Of a DNA stretch of 42,619 nucleotides, positions 7,953-15,929 are shown piece by piece. Numbering within the stretch: position 1 is the stretch's first letter; each line of letters starts with the position of its first letter. Position numbers and translations under genes: made by a program. The notes beneath the pieces were generated by a model. That model saw only the letters and a program-made list of their open reading frames with translations. It was not told the DNA's origin and ran no database searches. The stretch is from Candidatus Rifleibacteriota bacterium (lineage in GTDB: Bacteria > Muiribacteriota > Ozemobacteria > Ozemobacterales > Ozemobacteraceae): positions 1-42,619 of the forward strand of contig CAJOND010000036.1 in NCBI GenBank assembly GCA_905236675.1, read 5' to 3'.

Positions 7953-9488
7953 TTATTTCTTTTTTATGGCTATTTTAGGGTCTATTAAGTAGAAGTTTTC
8001 TGTTATTTTAACTCCTTTTTTACTTCCCCATCTTGACCTAAAGTTCTTTGAGTTGCATTCAAATGTTACATAGAGATTTTCGCCGTCATATTCTAAGTCT
8101 TCAGAGCCAGCAGGTAATTTTATTGTTTTGACATGATTCTTTTTACCACTTAGTTCCCAGCCTTTAACACTATGTTTTTCACCACCAGCTTTATATGTGA
8201 CTGTTTCACCTTTGCTATTTAAAGGATTTTTATAAAAAGCAAGTTTTGAATTCTTTGCGCCAAACGAAAGTGATAAAGCTATATAGTTGCCACATACAGC
8301 CATTCCCTGAACTTCTTGGCGCATTGCTATGATTGCATCTGGTTTATGAACTGAATGTTTACTGAAAGAATATTTTGTTTTAGAAGTTGGATACCCGTTT
8401 TCATTAACAAGATATCCTGCTAACCAATTTTTTCTTCCCATCACATTATGGTGACTAATTGGCTTATATTTACTAGAACCAGGTTCTGAAAAATCGCCAA
8501 CCCATAAATATTTTCCATCAAAACTTAAATAACTGGCTATGCTATCTACTCCATATTTCTTTTCTGCAACTAGTTTTTTAACGGGTAATTTATCTAAACT
8601 ATCAGGTAATCCTTTTGCTGGATCTGATTTTGCATTTTTATCCAGGATAAAATCTATAATAGTCTGTAAATCAAAAGCACGGATTTTATAACTGGATGCT
8701 ACCCATAGATATTTACCTGCAACTGCGATTCCACCACAGTGACCATCATATTTTGAGTTTTTGCTATTGTATAAAGCAAATCTTCTAACGGCTTTTCCTT
8801 TTTCTTTGTCAACAGCAACAATCTGTGACGGCTGACTACTGTTTTTTGGATAATAAGAGAGGAGTACATAACGACAATAGCTTCCATCAGATTGTTTGTT
8901 TGCATTCATTACTTTGTTTGGCAAATATGCAATACCTTGACAAACCATTTCTTTTGTTTCGTGACCAGGCAAAAATATTTTTTCTTGAATATAACTTTTT
9001 TTATTTTTCTTGGGTTTATTTGCAATATTTGATTTTATATAATTTTTAGTTACTTTTTCTTTTACTGTATTAGAAACGGTTTTCTTTTTATTAGATTTAG
9101 AAGTAGTTGAATCTTCTTGTTTTTGAGTATTATTATTTGTTAAAGCTTCTGATGATTCAGTGGATTCTTCATCATCATCAATTCTTTGAATTACAACATT
9201 TGCTCCTTTTGAGCCATTCATAAGTTTTGAAAAACTACTATTTTTTTTTGTTTTATTTTTTCTCTTAGAAGTTTTGTTCGTTTTATTATTAGCAGAATTG
9301 TTTTCAGAAATTTCTTCAATAATTATTTCTGAATCAGAATCATTTGGTTGATAAAAAACACTACTATCTACTGGTTGTAATATAACTTCTACTTTTTTTT
9401 CATTAGCTGCATATATATTATTTGAAGAAAAGTTAAAGATTAGTAAAGCAATAAGTAATGTGAAAGTATTTGAAAAAATCTTACGCAT
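7953..9488 (-). CDS. Secreted protein with charged low-complexity N-half and propeller-like C-half
   Basis: 511 aa. Signal peptide (MRKIFSNTFTLLIALLIFNF...YAA); AAGGAG is 9 nt upstream of ATG. Residues about 50-165 are low-complexity, rich in Asn, Ser, Lys and Glu. Residues about 170-505 form a conserved-looking domain with repeated strands such as GIAVAGKYLWVASSYKIRAF, SYLSFDGKYLWVGDF, GMAVCGNYIALSLSFG and DLEYDGENLYVTFEC. The W-V-A/G-D-F/S pattern recalls beta-propeller blades, although they do not match the NHL consensus of the flanking genes closely. It is transcribed alone, with a terminator on each side (7911 and 9687). I cannot assign a named family. It shares the secreted, low-complexity style of its neighbours. 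Confidence 0.75.
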   Translation of the reverse strand: MRKIFSNTFTLLIALLIFNFSSNNIYAANEKKVEVILQPVDSSVFYQPNDSDSEIIIEEISENNSANNKTNKTSKRKNKTKKNSSFSKLMNGSKGANVVIQRIDDDEESTESSEALTNNNTQKQEDSTTSKSNKKKTVSNTVKEKVTKNYIKSNIANKPKKNKKSYIQEKIFLPGHETKEMVCQGIAYLPNKVMNANKQSDGSYCRYVLLSYYPKNSSQPSQIVAVDKEKGKAVRRFALYNSKNSKYDGHCGGIAVAGKYLWVASSYKIRAFDLQTIIDFILDKNAKSDPAKGLPDSLDKLPVKKLVAEKKYGVDSIASYLSFDGKYLWVGDFSEPGSSKYKPISHHNVMGRKNWLAGYLVNENGYPTSKTKYSFSKHSVHKPDAIIAMRQEVQGMAVCGNYIALSLSFGAKNSKLAFYKNPLNSKGETVTYKAGGEKHSVKGWELSGKKNHVKTIKLPAGSEDLEYDGENLYVTFECNSKNFRSRWGSKKGVKITENFYLIDPKIAIKKK

Positions 9489-9686
9489 TTATAACTTCTC
9501 CTTAAAATATATTACAATAATAACCAATTTTATTTTATATCTGAAAAAATTTATAATCTATATTTGATACGGTTTTAAATAAAACTAAAATACAAATATT
9601 TTCTTAAAAGATAAATTAACACCAAAGCTAACTATTAATTTTAATCTATTATTTTATTATAAGTAAAATATTTAATATATTCAAGG

Positions 9687-9734
9687 GTAAAAAAGAAACT
9701 TCTTGTCTTATAAATAAAGAAGTTCCTTTTTTAC
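9687..9734 (-). terminator. Rho-independent terminator after the acidic-tailed protein gene
   Basis: Arms 9687-9704 and 9717-9734 (18 bp with one A-C mismatch; core AACTTCTT/AAGAAGTT), a 12-nt loop and T-runs on the reverse strand. It begins 12 nt beyond the stop at 9746. Confidence 0.75.
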
Positions 9735-9745
9735 TTATATACTAA

Positions 9746-10489
9746 TTATCCATTACTTTCATCATCATTATCACTATCTTCATCATCGGATTCAGAATCT
9801 TCTTCAGAATCTTGTTCATCATCATCTTCTGAATCTGAGCTTCCTTTTTCATTTTCAGAATCAGAATCATCGGTATCTTCAATTTCTTCTTCCTCTTCAT
9901 AAAAATTAGGTTCTTCTAAAACAATATGGCTAATTGGGGTTATAATAGTTACTTTCTTAACATTTTCATCCATTTCTTCTGTACTCATTGAGTCAGAAAG
10001 AATATGACTGATAGTAAAATTTTCTTTATTCCAGACTGTAGTTGCAACTACTTTGCCGTCTTTAATTGCTTCTGCTAGTTTTGCAGGATTAGAAAGCAAT
10101 TCTTTATCATCAGTTGTATATACACTTTGATCAGGCTCTCCATATATTTTCTTTAACGATTCATTTAATTTATTGTAATCATTAATATAATTTGCTAAGT
10201 CTTTATGGTCGTTAACTATGCTAAGCGTATAACTTTCCATTTTACCATCATCGCTAAAACTATAAATATTCTGACTATTTCCAATAAAATCAGAAGTTTC
10301 ATTGAAAACCATTTCATCTTTTGAATCAAATACTAATTTACTAGATTTTTCTGCTTCTTTAATTTCATCTATTGTAGAGCCGATCTTCACCTTCCCAAAA
10401 TAATCTCTTTCGGTAATATCTTGAGCTATTACGACATTATTTATGGTAAGAGCAATTAACAAAGAAATGAATAACCTTTTATAATTCAC
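9746..10489 (-). CDS. Secreted protein with acidic Asp/Ser/Glu tail
   Basis: 247 aa. GTG start at 10489, preceded by AAAGGAG with 9-nt spacing; no better ATG follows. Signal peptide (MNYKRLFISLLIALTINNVVIAQ), then an ordered-looking region to about residue 195 containing GKVKIGSTIDEIKEAEK and KIYGEPDQSVY. This recalls small periplasmic domains in which G-x-x-x-x-E-I and Y-G-x-P-D motifs recur (SmpA/OmlA or lipocalin-like proteins), without a confident match. Residues about 196-247 are almost entirely Asp, Glu and Ser and probably disordered. A terminator follows (9687-9734). It is divergent from the broken SH3 paralogue. Function unknown. Confidence 0.75.
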   Translation of the reverse strand: MNYKRLFISLLIALTINNVVIAQDITERDYFGKVKIGSTIDEIKEAEKSSKLVFDSKDEMVFNETSDFIGNSQNIYSFSDDGKMESYTLSIVNDHKDLANYINDYNKLNESLKKIYGEPDQSVYTTDDKELLSNPAKLAEAIKDGKVVATTVWNKENFTISHILSDSMSTEEMDENVKKVTIITPISHIVLEEPNFYEEEEEIEDTDDSDSENEKGSSDSEDDDEQDSEEDSESDDEDSDNDDESNG

Positions 10490-10693
10490 GATGATTATCT
10501 CCTTTAAGAATATCCGTACAAACAGATATATTATAAAAATATTTTCTTATCAATGAAAATGTTTATTTATTAAAAGAAATAATTTTTATGAATTTCTAGC
10601 TTAGACTTTGTACATTATTGACAGTTTTTTTTTAATATTTAAAATTGAAAGATATTATTCTGTTACAGTTCTCATTCCTTAAAGGGGAGTTAT

Positions 10694-12002
10694 ATGAAAT
10701 AATTAGCATTTTTAGCTGTGTTTTTTTGTCTTATTACTTTTGCAGCAGAATCAGGACTTCCTGGCATTCATAAAACAGCTTCAAGTTCAAAAGTAAAAAA
10801 GGAAACAGATATAACTTCTTCTGCTGGAAGTAGTTCCTCTCAGACTACTAGCCTGGCAGTTTTACCTGATGGAAAAGCTTATATCGGAGTTAATTCTTAT
10901 TTGTCTTTAAGAGATGAACCTTTTGGAAAAGTATGTGCTCGCTTATACAATAACGAAGAAGTTGTCATCGTAAATCGAGATGGTGACTGGTATGAAGTTG
11001 AAACTGATGAGGGAAGCGGTTGGATTTATGGAAAGTGTGTTTTTGACTCTCCTAACTCGAATTCTAATGGTTCAGCATCAGAAGCGATCACTAACAATGA
11101 CATTGACGATGATGACGATGAAGATGATGAAGTAAATCAAGGCAATGGTAAATATTATTATTTTACTTTTGACAATCCTGGGGATTATAAACTTACTTTT
11201 ACTTCAGTAACTGATGATGAAGAAAATGATTCTGGTGATGATAATGCTAAACAACAGAATTTAACTAATGATAAAAATACAAAAACAAAACCTGCTAAAA
11301 AAACTGATAGTAAAAAAACAAAAAAATCTAAAAAAACTAAAACGGCAAAATCTACAAAATCAAATGATAATGATAAGAATATTGATAAAAATAGCAATGA
11401 TCATTTAAAGGCTGCTGAGCTATGGACTCCAAAAGTATTTGGTGAAATATTAAAATATAAATGTCTCCATAAATCTCCTTATGCAAGCAAATTTAAAGAT
11501 ATTAAGAAAAAAAGACGTATATGTTGTACAAAGTCTTCTTCTATTGTTTTCCAAATGGCAGGTATTATTCCAAAAGGAAAAACTGTTGGTCATACACCTA
11601 ATGGACGTAGAGGACACAGTAATGAAAGTTTTGATACAGCATTAAAAAAATCGGTATACAATGCTAACCTTTTGATTAAAGGGACTTGTGACATAGTTAT
11701 GGTCATGAAGAAATATAAAGAATGCCCCGATTGGCTTCGACAAAAAGGTATTTATTTAATACAAGAATCTAATGCATGTATTTGCTTGGGGCAAAAATAG
11801 AATTTATTCTTGTAATCAATCAAATAAGCGTTATACTAGCAGAAGTATGTTTTATAGAAAAAGTGGTTACTGTATGAATCGCCCAATTTTATTTGCATTT
11901 GTTCCTAGAACAAATGGAAAATCTAACGTTCCTAAAAATACTAAATTTAAACATAAAGCAGCCTGGGGAAAAGGTTCTAGTAAAATTGTTGCAATAAAAT
12001 AA
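10694..12002 (+). pseudogene. Broken second copy of the secreted SH3 / Cys-domain protein
   Basis: A full-length paralogue of the gene at 1324, with the ribosome site (AAAGGGGAG, 10681-10689) and ATG (10694) intact. The third codon is TAA (10700-10702) where the other copy reads Lys. After it the frame continues LAFLAVFFCLITFAAES, clearly the old signal peptide. A second lesion is a +1 shift in the G4 run at 11788-11791: removing one G restores NACICLGKNRIYSCNQ, which aligns with the intact copy, whereas the present frame stops at 11798-11800. The SH3 domain (YLSLRDEPFGKV, GDWYEVE, GSGWIYGKCV), acidic run, Lys-rich linker and C-terminal Cys domain (RICCTKSSSIVFQMAG) are otherwise preserved. 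Restart at GTG 10718 would leave a poor signal peptide with no ribosome site. Sequence error at both sites is possible. Confidence 0.75.
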
Positions 12003-12015
12003 GGTGAGAAAAAAT

Positions 12016-13215
12016 ATGCGATTAAATAAAATTATATTGGTAGCTACATATATATTATTGACTGGTTCTAGCTTTGCAGATGTGTCTGTGCCTTATGGAG
12101 AAGGATCAGGCAAAGTAGATTATTTGAATACGAATAAGTATTTAAATATGAAAAGATTAGAAGAACAAGAAGAAGAACTTGAAACTGAAGAATCTGAAGA
12201 TTCTGAAGATTCTAATGAATTAGAAAAAACAGGAGAAATTGAAGAAACTGAAGAACACCCAGAAGTAGAACCTAATGATGAACTTGACGAAAAAGATGAA
12301 GAAATAATTCTTTCTGGACCTATGTCTTTCCGAATTGTTGGCGCCAAAACCTGGATTGCTGATAGTCTTGGCGGAAAGCTAATGCAATTTGATAATAAAG
12401 GTAAGCTTATTTCTGAATTTTCTGTTCTTCCTGATGGAATCAAACCTTACGAAAAAGATGTAGAGGGTTTTCCTTTATCAAATATTCTTATTGAAGATAT
12501 GGCTCCTGTATTGGGAGAGTATGGGGCTATTAAAGCTTGGTGGATAGCTGATAGCAACACCAATAAGCTATTAAAGTTTTCTGCCGATGGAAAACCACTT
12601 GCTCTATTAACAGACCCAGGTTTTGGTCATCTATTTAGAGTTGAAGTTGGCCTAAGTGGTCATTTGTTTGTTGCAGACAAAGGGAATAAAAAGATATACA
12701 TTTATGATTCTGACGGAAACATGACTAGTGAACAAAACTGGGAAGATTCTGGTATGTCTGTAGCTGGTAAAGATGATTACCTTTACAGATTAATATATTT
12801 TAATGAAGAAAAAAAATATATGTTAGTTACTACTGATGTAAAAGGAAAAGTAATTAAATCAAAAGCTTTAGATGTTGAAATGTATGAGCCAGAACTCTGG
12901 TGGGTTGATGACGTAAAAGAAGAAGCTGTTATAACCTATTCTCCACGTCCCGTTTCAGATGATAATTTAGAAAAAGAAGACCTAGAAGATATAAAAGTAG
13001 CTCAGATTAATAGTTCCAAAAATTCTTATGAAGATTATGAAATAATAAGAGTTGGTTTTGATGGAAATGTAAAAGCTAAAGGAAAAATATCAGCGCCATT
13101 TCTTATGAACCGCTTCATAGAACATGCAAATTATGAAGATGTTTTCGTTGGAAAGTGTAATTTTTATGAAGCACCAGAAGGAAAATTTGAAATAGTTCCT
13201 TTTAAAATGCCTTAA
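12016..13215 (+). CDS. Secreted beta-propeller (NHL-like) protein, paralogue of 2768-4057
   Basis: 399 aa from ATG 12016. AAGGTG (12001-12006) is 9 nt upstream; a GTG at 12004 lies inside that ribosome site and is rejected. The signal peptide MRLNKIILVATYILLTGSSFA and the blades (TWIADSLGGKLMQFDNKG, WWIADSNTNKLLKFSADG, LFVADKGNKKIYIYDSDG) match the paralogue almost residue for residue. The acidic tract (residues about 46-96, Glu-rich) is placed near the N-terminus, while the place where the paralogue carries its 100-residue acidic insert is reduced to a few residues (INSSKNSYEDYEIIRVGFDG). The ribosome site overlaps the end of the broken SH3 gene, so the gene may still be expressed from that promoter. 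Confidence 0.85.
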   Translation: MRLNKIILVATYILLTGSSFADVSVPYGEGSGKVDYLNTNKYLNMKRLEEQEEELETEESEDSEDSNELEKTGEIEETEEHPEVEPNDELDEKDEEIILSGPMSFRIVGAKTWIADSLGGKLMQFDNKGKLISEFSVLPDGIKPYEKDVEGFPLSNILIEDMAPVLGEYGAIKAWWIADSNTNKLLKFSADGKPLALLTDPGFGHLFRVEVGLSGHLFVADKGNKKIYIYDSDGNMTSEQNWEDSGMSVAGKDDYLYRLIYFNEEKKYMLVTTDVKGKVIKSKALDVEMYEPELWWVDDVKEEAVITYSPRPVSDDNLEKEDLEDIKVAQINSSKNSYEDYEIIRVGFDGNVKAKGKISAPFLMNRFIEHANYEDVFVGKCNFYEAPEGKFEIVPFKMP

Positions 13216-13318
13216 TTACTTGAATAATTAAACTTAACTAGAGTAAACCCCAAGTTATTCATCATTGCGAGAGCTTGTGCGAAAAGAAATTTTTAAGCCC
13301 AAATTAGATTGTGCTAAT

Positions 13319-13399
13319 TGCCTACACATTTGTCATAAAAAGTAATTCGTATGGGCTTTAGCCCTGAAAGAATTACGGTTATGACAATGGGTAGGCAAC
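13319..13399. repeat. 81-nt long imperfect inverted repeat (MITE-like or structured RNA)
   Basis: Outer arms 13319-13339 and 13380-13399 pair over about 20 bp (one mismatch, one bulge; ends TTGCCTAC/GTAGGCAA). Inner arms GTAATTC (13343-13349) and GAATTAC (13371-13377) pair, and the tip is GGGC (13354-13357) with GCCC (13362-13365). It lies between convergent genes. It has no U-tract, so it is not a classic terminator. Confidence 0.6.
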
Positions 13400-13415
13400 A
13401 AACTAAATTTTTTTT

Positions 13416-14696
13416 CTAATTATTTTTGATTTCTTTAAAGGTTTCTTTTGCCATATATATAGTTTTTTCTAAATCTGCTTCAGTGTGCGCTCCTGAAATA
13501 AACATGGCTTCAAATTGAGATGGTGGCAAATAAATCTTTCGTTTTAACATTCCTTTAAACCACTTTGTAAACATTTGAGTGTCTGATTTTTTTGCTGATT
13601 CATAATCTGTTACAGGTGAGTCAGTAAAAAAGATAGTCATCATTGCACCATATCGATTAGATTGAATTTTAATTCCTTCTTCTCTAGCAGCATTTAAAAG
13701 GCCTTTTTCTAATTTTTCTGAAGTAGACAAGAGTTTTAAATAAAAAGTATGGTCCGATTTCAATTTTTTTAGAGTTGCAATACCAGCAGCTACTGCAATA
13801 GGATTGCCAGATAGAGTTCCAGCCTGATAAACTGGGCCATCTGGTGCGATCATAGACATAATATCTGCTCTTCCTCCATAAACTGCCAATGGCATACCAC
13901 CGCCTACAACTTTACCAAGTGTAGTTAAATCAGGTGTTACTTCTGTTATTTTGCTAACACCGCCATAACAGCCTCTAAAGCCAGTCATAACTTCATCAAA
14001 TATCAATAATGCTTTATTATCGTCGCAGAGTTTTCGTAATCCTTGTAAATAGCCATCTTTGGGATTAACAACACCCATATTACCACATACTGGTTCAACA
14101 ATCATTGCAGCTATTTTATCCTTATGAGTTTCGAAAACCTTTTTTACTGCTTCGAGATCGTTAAAGGGAACAACCAGGGTATTTGATGCTATGCTTTCTG
14201 GTATGCCGGGGCAGCCAGGTATCGCAAGAGTAGCTACGCCTGAACCTGCTGAAACAAGTAGAGAATCTCCATGCCCATGATAACCGCCGTCACACTTTAT
14301 TATGTAAGGTCTGTTAGTAAATCCTCTGGCAAGTCTTACTGCCGACATAGTAGCTTCTGTTCCAGAACTCACAAACCTCATTTTCTGAATGACAGGAAAA
14401 GCATCACAAATAAGCTGTGCTAGTTCTGTTTCGACCATAGTTGGAGCACCAAAACTTAAACCATCTAAGGCTTTACGTCTGACTGCTTCTATAACACTTT
14501 CTTCTGCATGACCTAGAATAGCAGGACCCCAGGTTCCTACGTAATCAATATATTCTATGTCGTTGGTGTCAATAACACGACTTCCATAAGCACTCTTGAT
14601 AAAAGGTGGTTCACAGCCAACAGATTTAAAGGCTCTTACTGGGCTATTTACACCACCTGGAAAATATTTGCTTGCTAATTCTAATTCTTTGCTCAT
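13416..14696 (-). CDS. hemL: Glutamate-1-semialdehyde 2,1-aminomutase
   Basis: PLP enzyme that converts glutamate-1-semialdehyde to 5-aminolevulinate, the first committed tetrapyrrole precursor of the C5 pathway. 426 aa, the normal family length. I chose ATG 14696 (GAAGG lies 7 nt upstream) rather than the in-frame TTG six codons earlier. Visible motifs: KYFPGGVNSPVRAFKSVG at the N-terminus, SSGTEATMSAVRLARG (PLP phosphate region), GYHGHGDSLLV, FDEVMTGFR with the PLP-contacting Asp, and Lys262 in TTLGKVVGGGMP as the Schiff-base lysine. It is downstream of ahbA-ahbB on the same strand across a repeat-filled gap of about 176 nt, and opposite hemB-ahbD, forming a heme biosynthesis locus. Confidence 0.96.
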   Translation of the reverse strand: MSKELELASKYFPGGVNSPVRAFKSVGCEPPFIKSAYGSRVIDTNDIEYIDYVGTWGPAILGHAEESVIEAVRRKALDGLSFGAPTMVETELAQLICDAFPVIQKMRFVSSGTEATMSAVRLARGFTNRPYIIKCDGGYHGHGDSLLVSAGSGVATLAIPGCPGIPESIASNTLVVPFNDLEAVKKVFETHKDKIAAMIVEPVCGNMGVVNPKDGYLQGLRKLCDDNKALLIFDEVMTGFRGCYGGVSKITEVTPDLTTLGKVVGGGMPLAVYGGRADIMSMIAPDGPVYQAGTLSGNPIAVAAGIATLKKLKSDHTFYLKLLSTSEKLEKGLLNAAREEGIKIQSNRYGAMMTIFFTDSPVTDYESAKKSDTQMFTKWFKGMLKRKIYLPPSQFEAMFISGAHTEADLEKTIYMAKETFKEIKNN

Positions 14697-14741
14697 TTGT
14701 TTACCTTCTTTCAATTCTCAATTCTCTCCTTGTAACAAATC

Positions 14742-14777
14742 CGTCATTGCGAGCCTCTGAAAGAGGCGTGGCAATCC
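14742..14777. repeat. Short palindromic GTCATTGCGAG...GGCAATCC repeat
   Basis: Hairpin with outer ATTGC/GCAAT (14746-14750, 14771-14775) and inner GCCTCT/AGAGGC (14753-14758, 14762-14767). The GTCATTGCGAG...GCAATCC framework resembles palindromic repeats dispersed in many unrelated bacterial genomes. A partial copy (ATCATTGCGAG) is visible at about 13262-13272. Confidence 0.55.
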
Positions 14778-14835
14778 AGTTTTCTTATCTCTTATTTCTT
14801 CCTTCTTCGTTCTTCAATTCTCATTTCTCCGCTCT

Positions 14836-14853
14836 AAGAGGCTTCAGCCTCTT
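14836..14853. repeat. Perfect short hairpin in pyrimidine-rich spacer
   Basis: AAGAGGC (14836-14842), TTCA, GCCTCTT (14847-14853). It reuses the GCCTCT/AGAGGC core of the repeat at 14742 and is embedded in a tract of about 150 nt of TTCTTCC/TTCTC-like sequence between ahbB and hemL. Confidence 0.5.
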
Positions 14854-14872
14854 CCTTCTTCCTTCTTCCCTT

Positions 14873-15343
14873 CTAAAAATACTTCATAGAGGTCTTTTTT
14901 AGTTCACGCACAGTATTAAAAACTTTGTAGTCTTTTAAATTGAATTTAGAGGATATTTTATTTATTATGCTTTTTAATTCTTCATCAGTTTGACTATGAA
15001 TCATTACAAATAAGTTGTAGTCCCATCCTGGAGGACATTCTCTGTCGTAACAATGGGAGACTTCTTTCATTTCAGCTAATTCTGAACCAACTTCATGTAT
15101 TATTTCCTGAGGAACTTTCCAGGCTGTAAGAGCATTAGCCGCTAACCCAGCTTTTTGAGGTTTGACTGCAACTCCGATCCGCCTGATTATTCCTTCTTCA
15201 CAGCATTTACTAACCGTTGAAAGAACTTCTTCCTCGGTGATTTTTAAGTCGTTTGCTATACGTTTAAAAGGTTTTGCTTCAAGTTTAAAGTTATTTTGAA
15301 GTTCTGTAAGGATACTTTTAGTTTTTTGATCAATATTTATCAT
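14873..15343 (-). CDS. ahbB: Siroheme decarboxylase subunit (AhbB-like, Lrp/AsnC fold)
   Basis: 156 aa. The N-terminal part (about 1-60) has the winged-helix look of Lrp/AsnC-type proteins (KTKSILTELQNNFKLEAKPF, EEGIIRRIGVAVKPQKAG), and the C-terminal half contains VSHCYDRECPPGWDYNLFVM, the His/Tyr signature of the NirDLGH/AhbAB family. With AhbA this protein removes two acetate carboxyls of siroheme to give 12,18-didecarboxysiroheme in the alternative heme pathway. The start overlaps the upstream ahbA stop by one base (TAATG). The AhbB label rests on the SHCYxR...WxYNLF motif; AhbA and AhbB are paralogues and the names could be swapped. Confidence 0.85.
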   Translation of the reverse strand: MINIDQKTKSILTELQNNFKLEAKPFKRIANDLKITEEEVLSTVSKCCEEGIIRRIGVAVKPQKAGLAANALTAWKVPQEIIHEVGSELAEMKEVSHCYDRECPPGWDYNLFVMIHSQTDEELKSIINKISSKFNLKDYKVFNTVRELKKTSMKYF

Positions 15344-15786
15344 TAAATATCCACCTTCACTTTAAAATATTTCTTTGATGTGAAAATAAAGATGTTTTCT
15401 ATCCCTGATTTAGCTTTAATGTCATCTAAAATCTGCTGTTGTCGCTCAGTAGAATCTGTAAACCACATATTGGGAGTTCCCTCACGTAAATAGTTATGGG
15501 TTACTTCATTATAGCTGTTTATTATTGTAGCTATTTCATCTATTCTGTTTCCTGGGACATCAATTGCAGCTAAACAACCGTTGTAACCCAGTTTCCTACT
15601 ATTAAAGAAAGGGCCTACATAGCGAATGATTCCGTTTTGCAAAAGTCTGACTATTCTGGATATTACTGCATTTTCATCAATCCAGAGCTTATCGCCAATA
15701 GCTTTATAAGGGTTCGAAACTAATGGAAAACCATTTTGTAAAATTTGTATTATTTCGTGGTCTTTTTCATCCAACAAACATTCCAT
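15343..15786 (-). CDS. ahbA: Siroheme decarboxylase subunit (AhbA-like, Lrp/AsnC fold)
   Basis: 147 aa paralogue of the next gene: a winged-helix-like N-terminus (DEKDHEIIQILQNGFPLVSN, LLQNGIIRYVGPFFNSRKLG), then VTHNYLREGTPNMWFT, the counterpart of the partner's SHCYDR...YNLF motif. AhbA and AhbB act as a heterodimer on siroheme. AAGGAA lies about 7 nt upstream of ATG 15786. It is the first gene of the leftward heme operon and is divergent from hemB across 143 nt, so the two halves of the locus may share control. The pairing is clear; which subunit is A is less certain. Confidence 0.84.
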   Translation of the reverse strand: MECLLDEKDHEIIQILQNGFPLVSNPYKAIGDKLWIDENAVISRIVRLLQNGIIRYVGPFFNSRKLGYNGCLAAIDVPGNRIDEIATIINSYNEVTHNYLREGTPNMWFTDSTERQQQILDDIKAKSGIENIFIFTSKKYFKVKVDI

Positions 15787-15929
15787 ATTTTGTTCCTTAT
15801 TTAATTATGTTTAGAGAATTTTACCATATTTACAATAAACTGTCACTTTTGAGAGATTATTCTACTTGTACAAAGTTATAAAAAATGATAATGTAAATTA
15901 AAACTTACTTCATTGATTGGGGTGCTATT

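Noticed and set aside
11772..12002. A separate 76-codon gene starting inside the second SH3 copy
   Set aside because: It aligns with the C-terminus of the intact paralogue and is the out-of-frame remainder after the +1 shift, not an independent gene.
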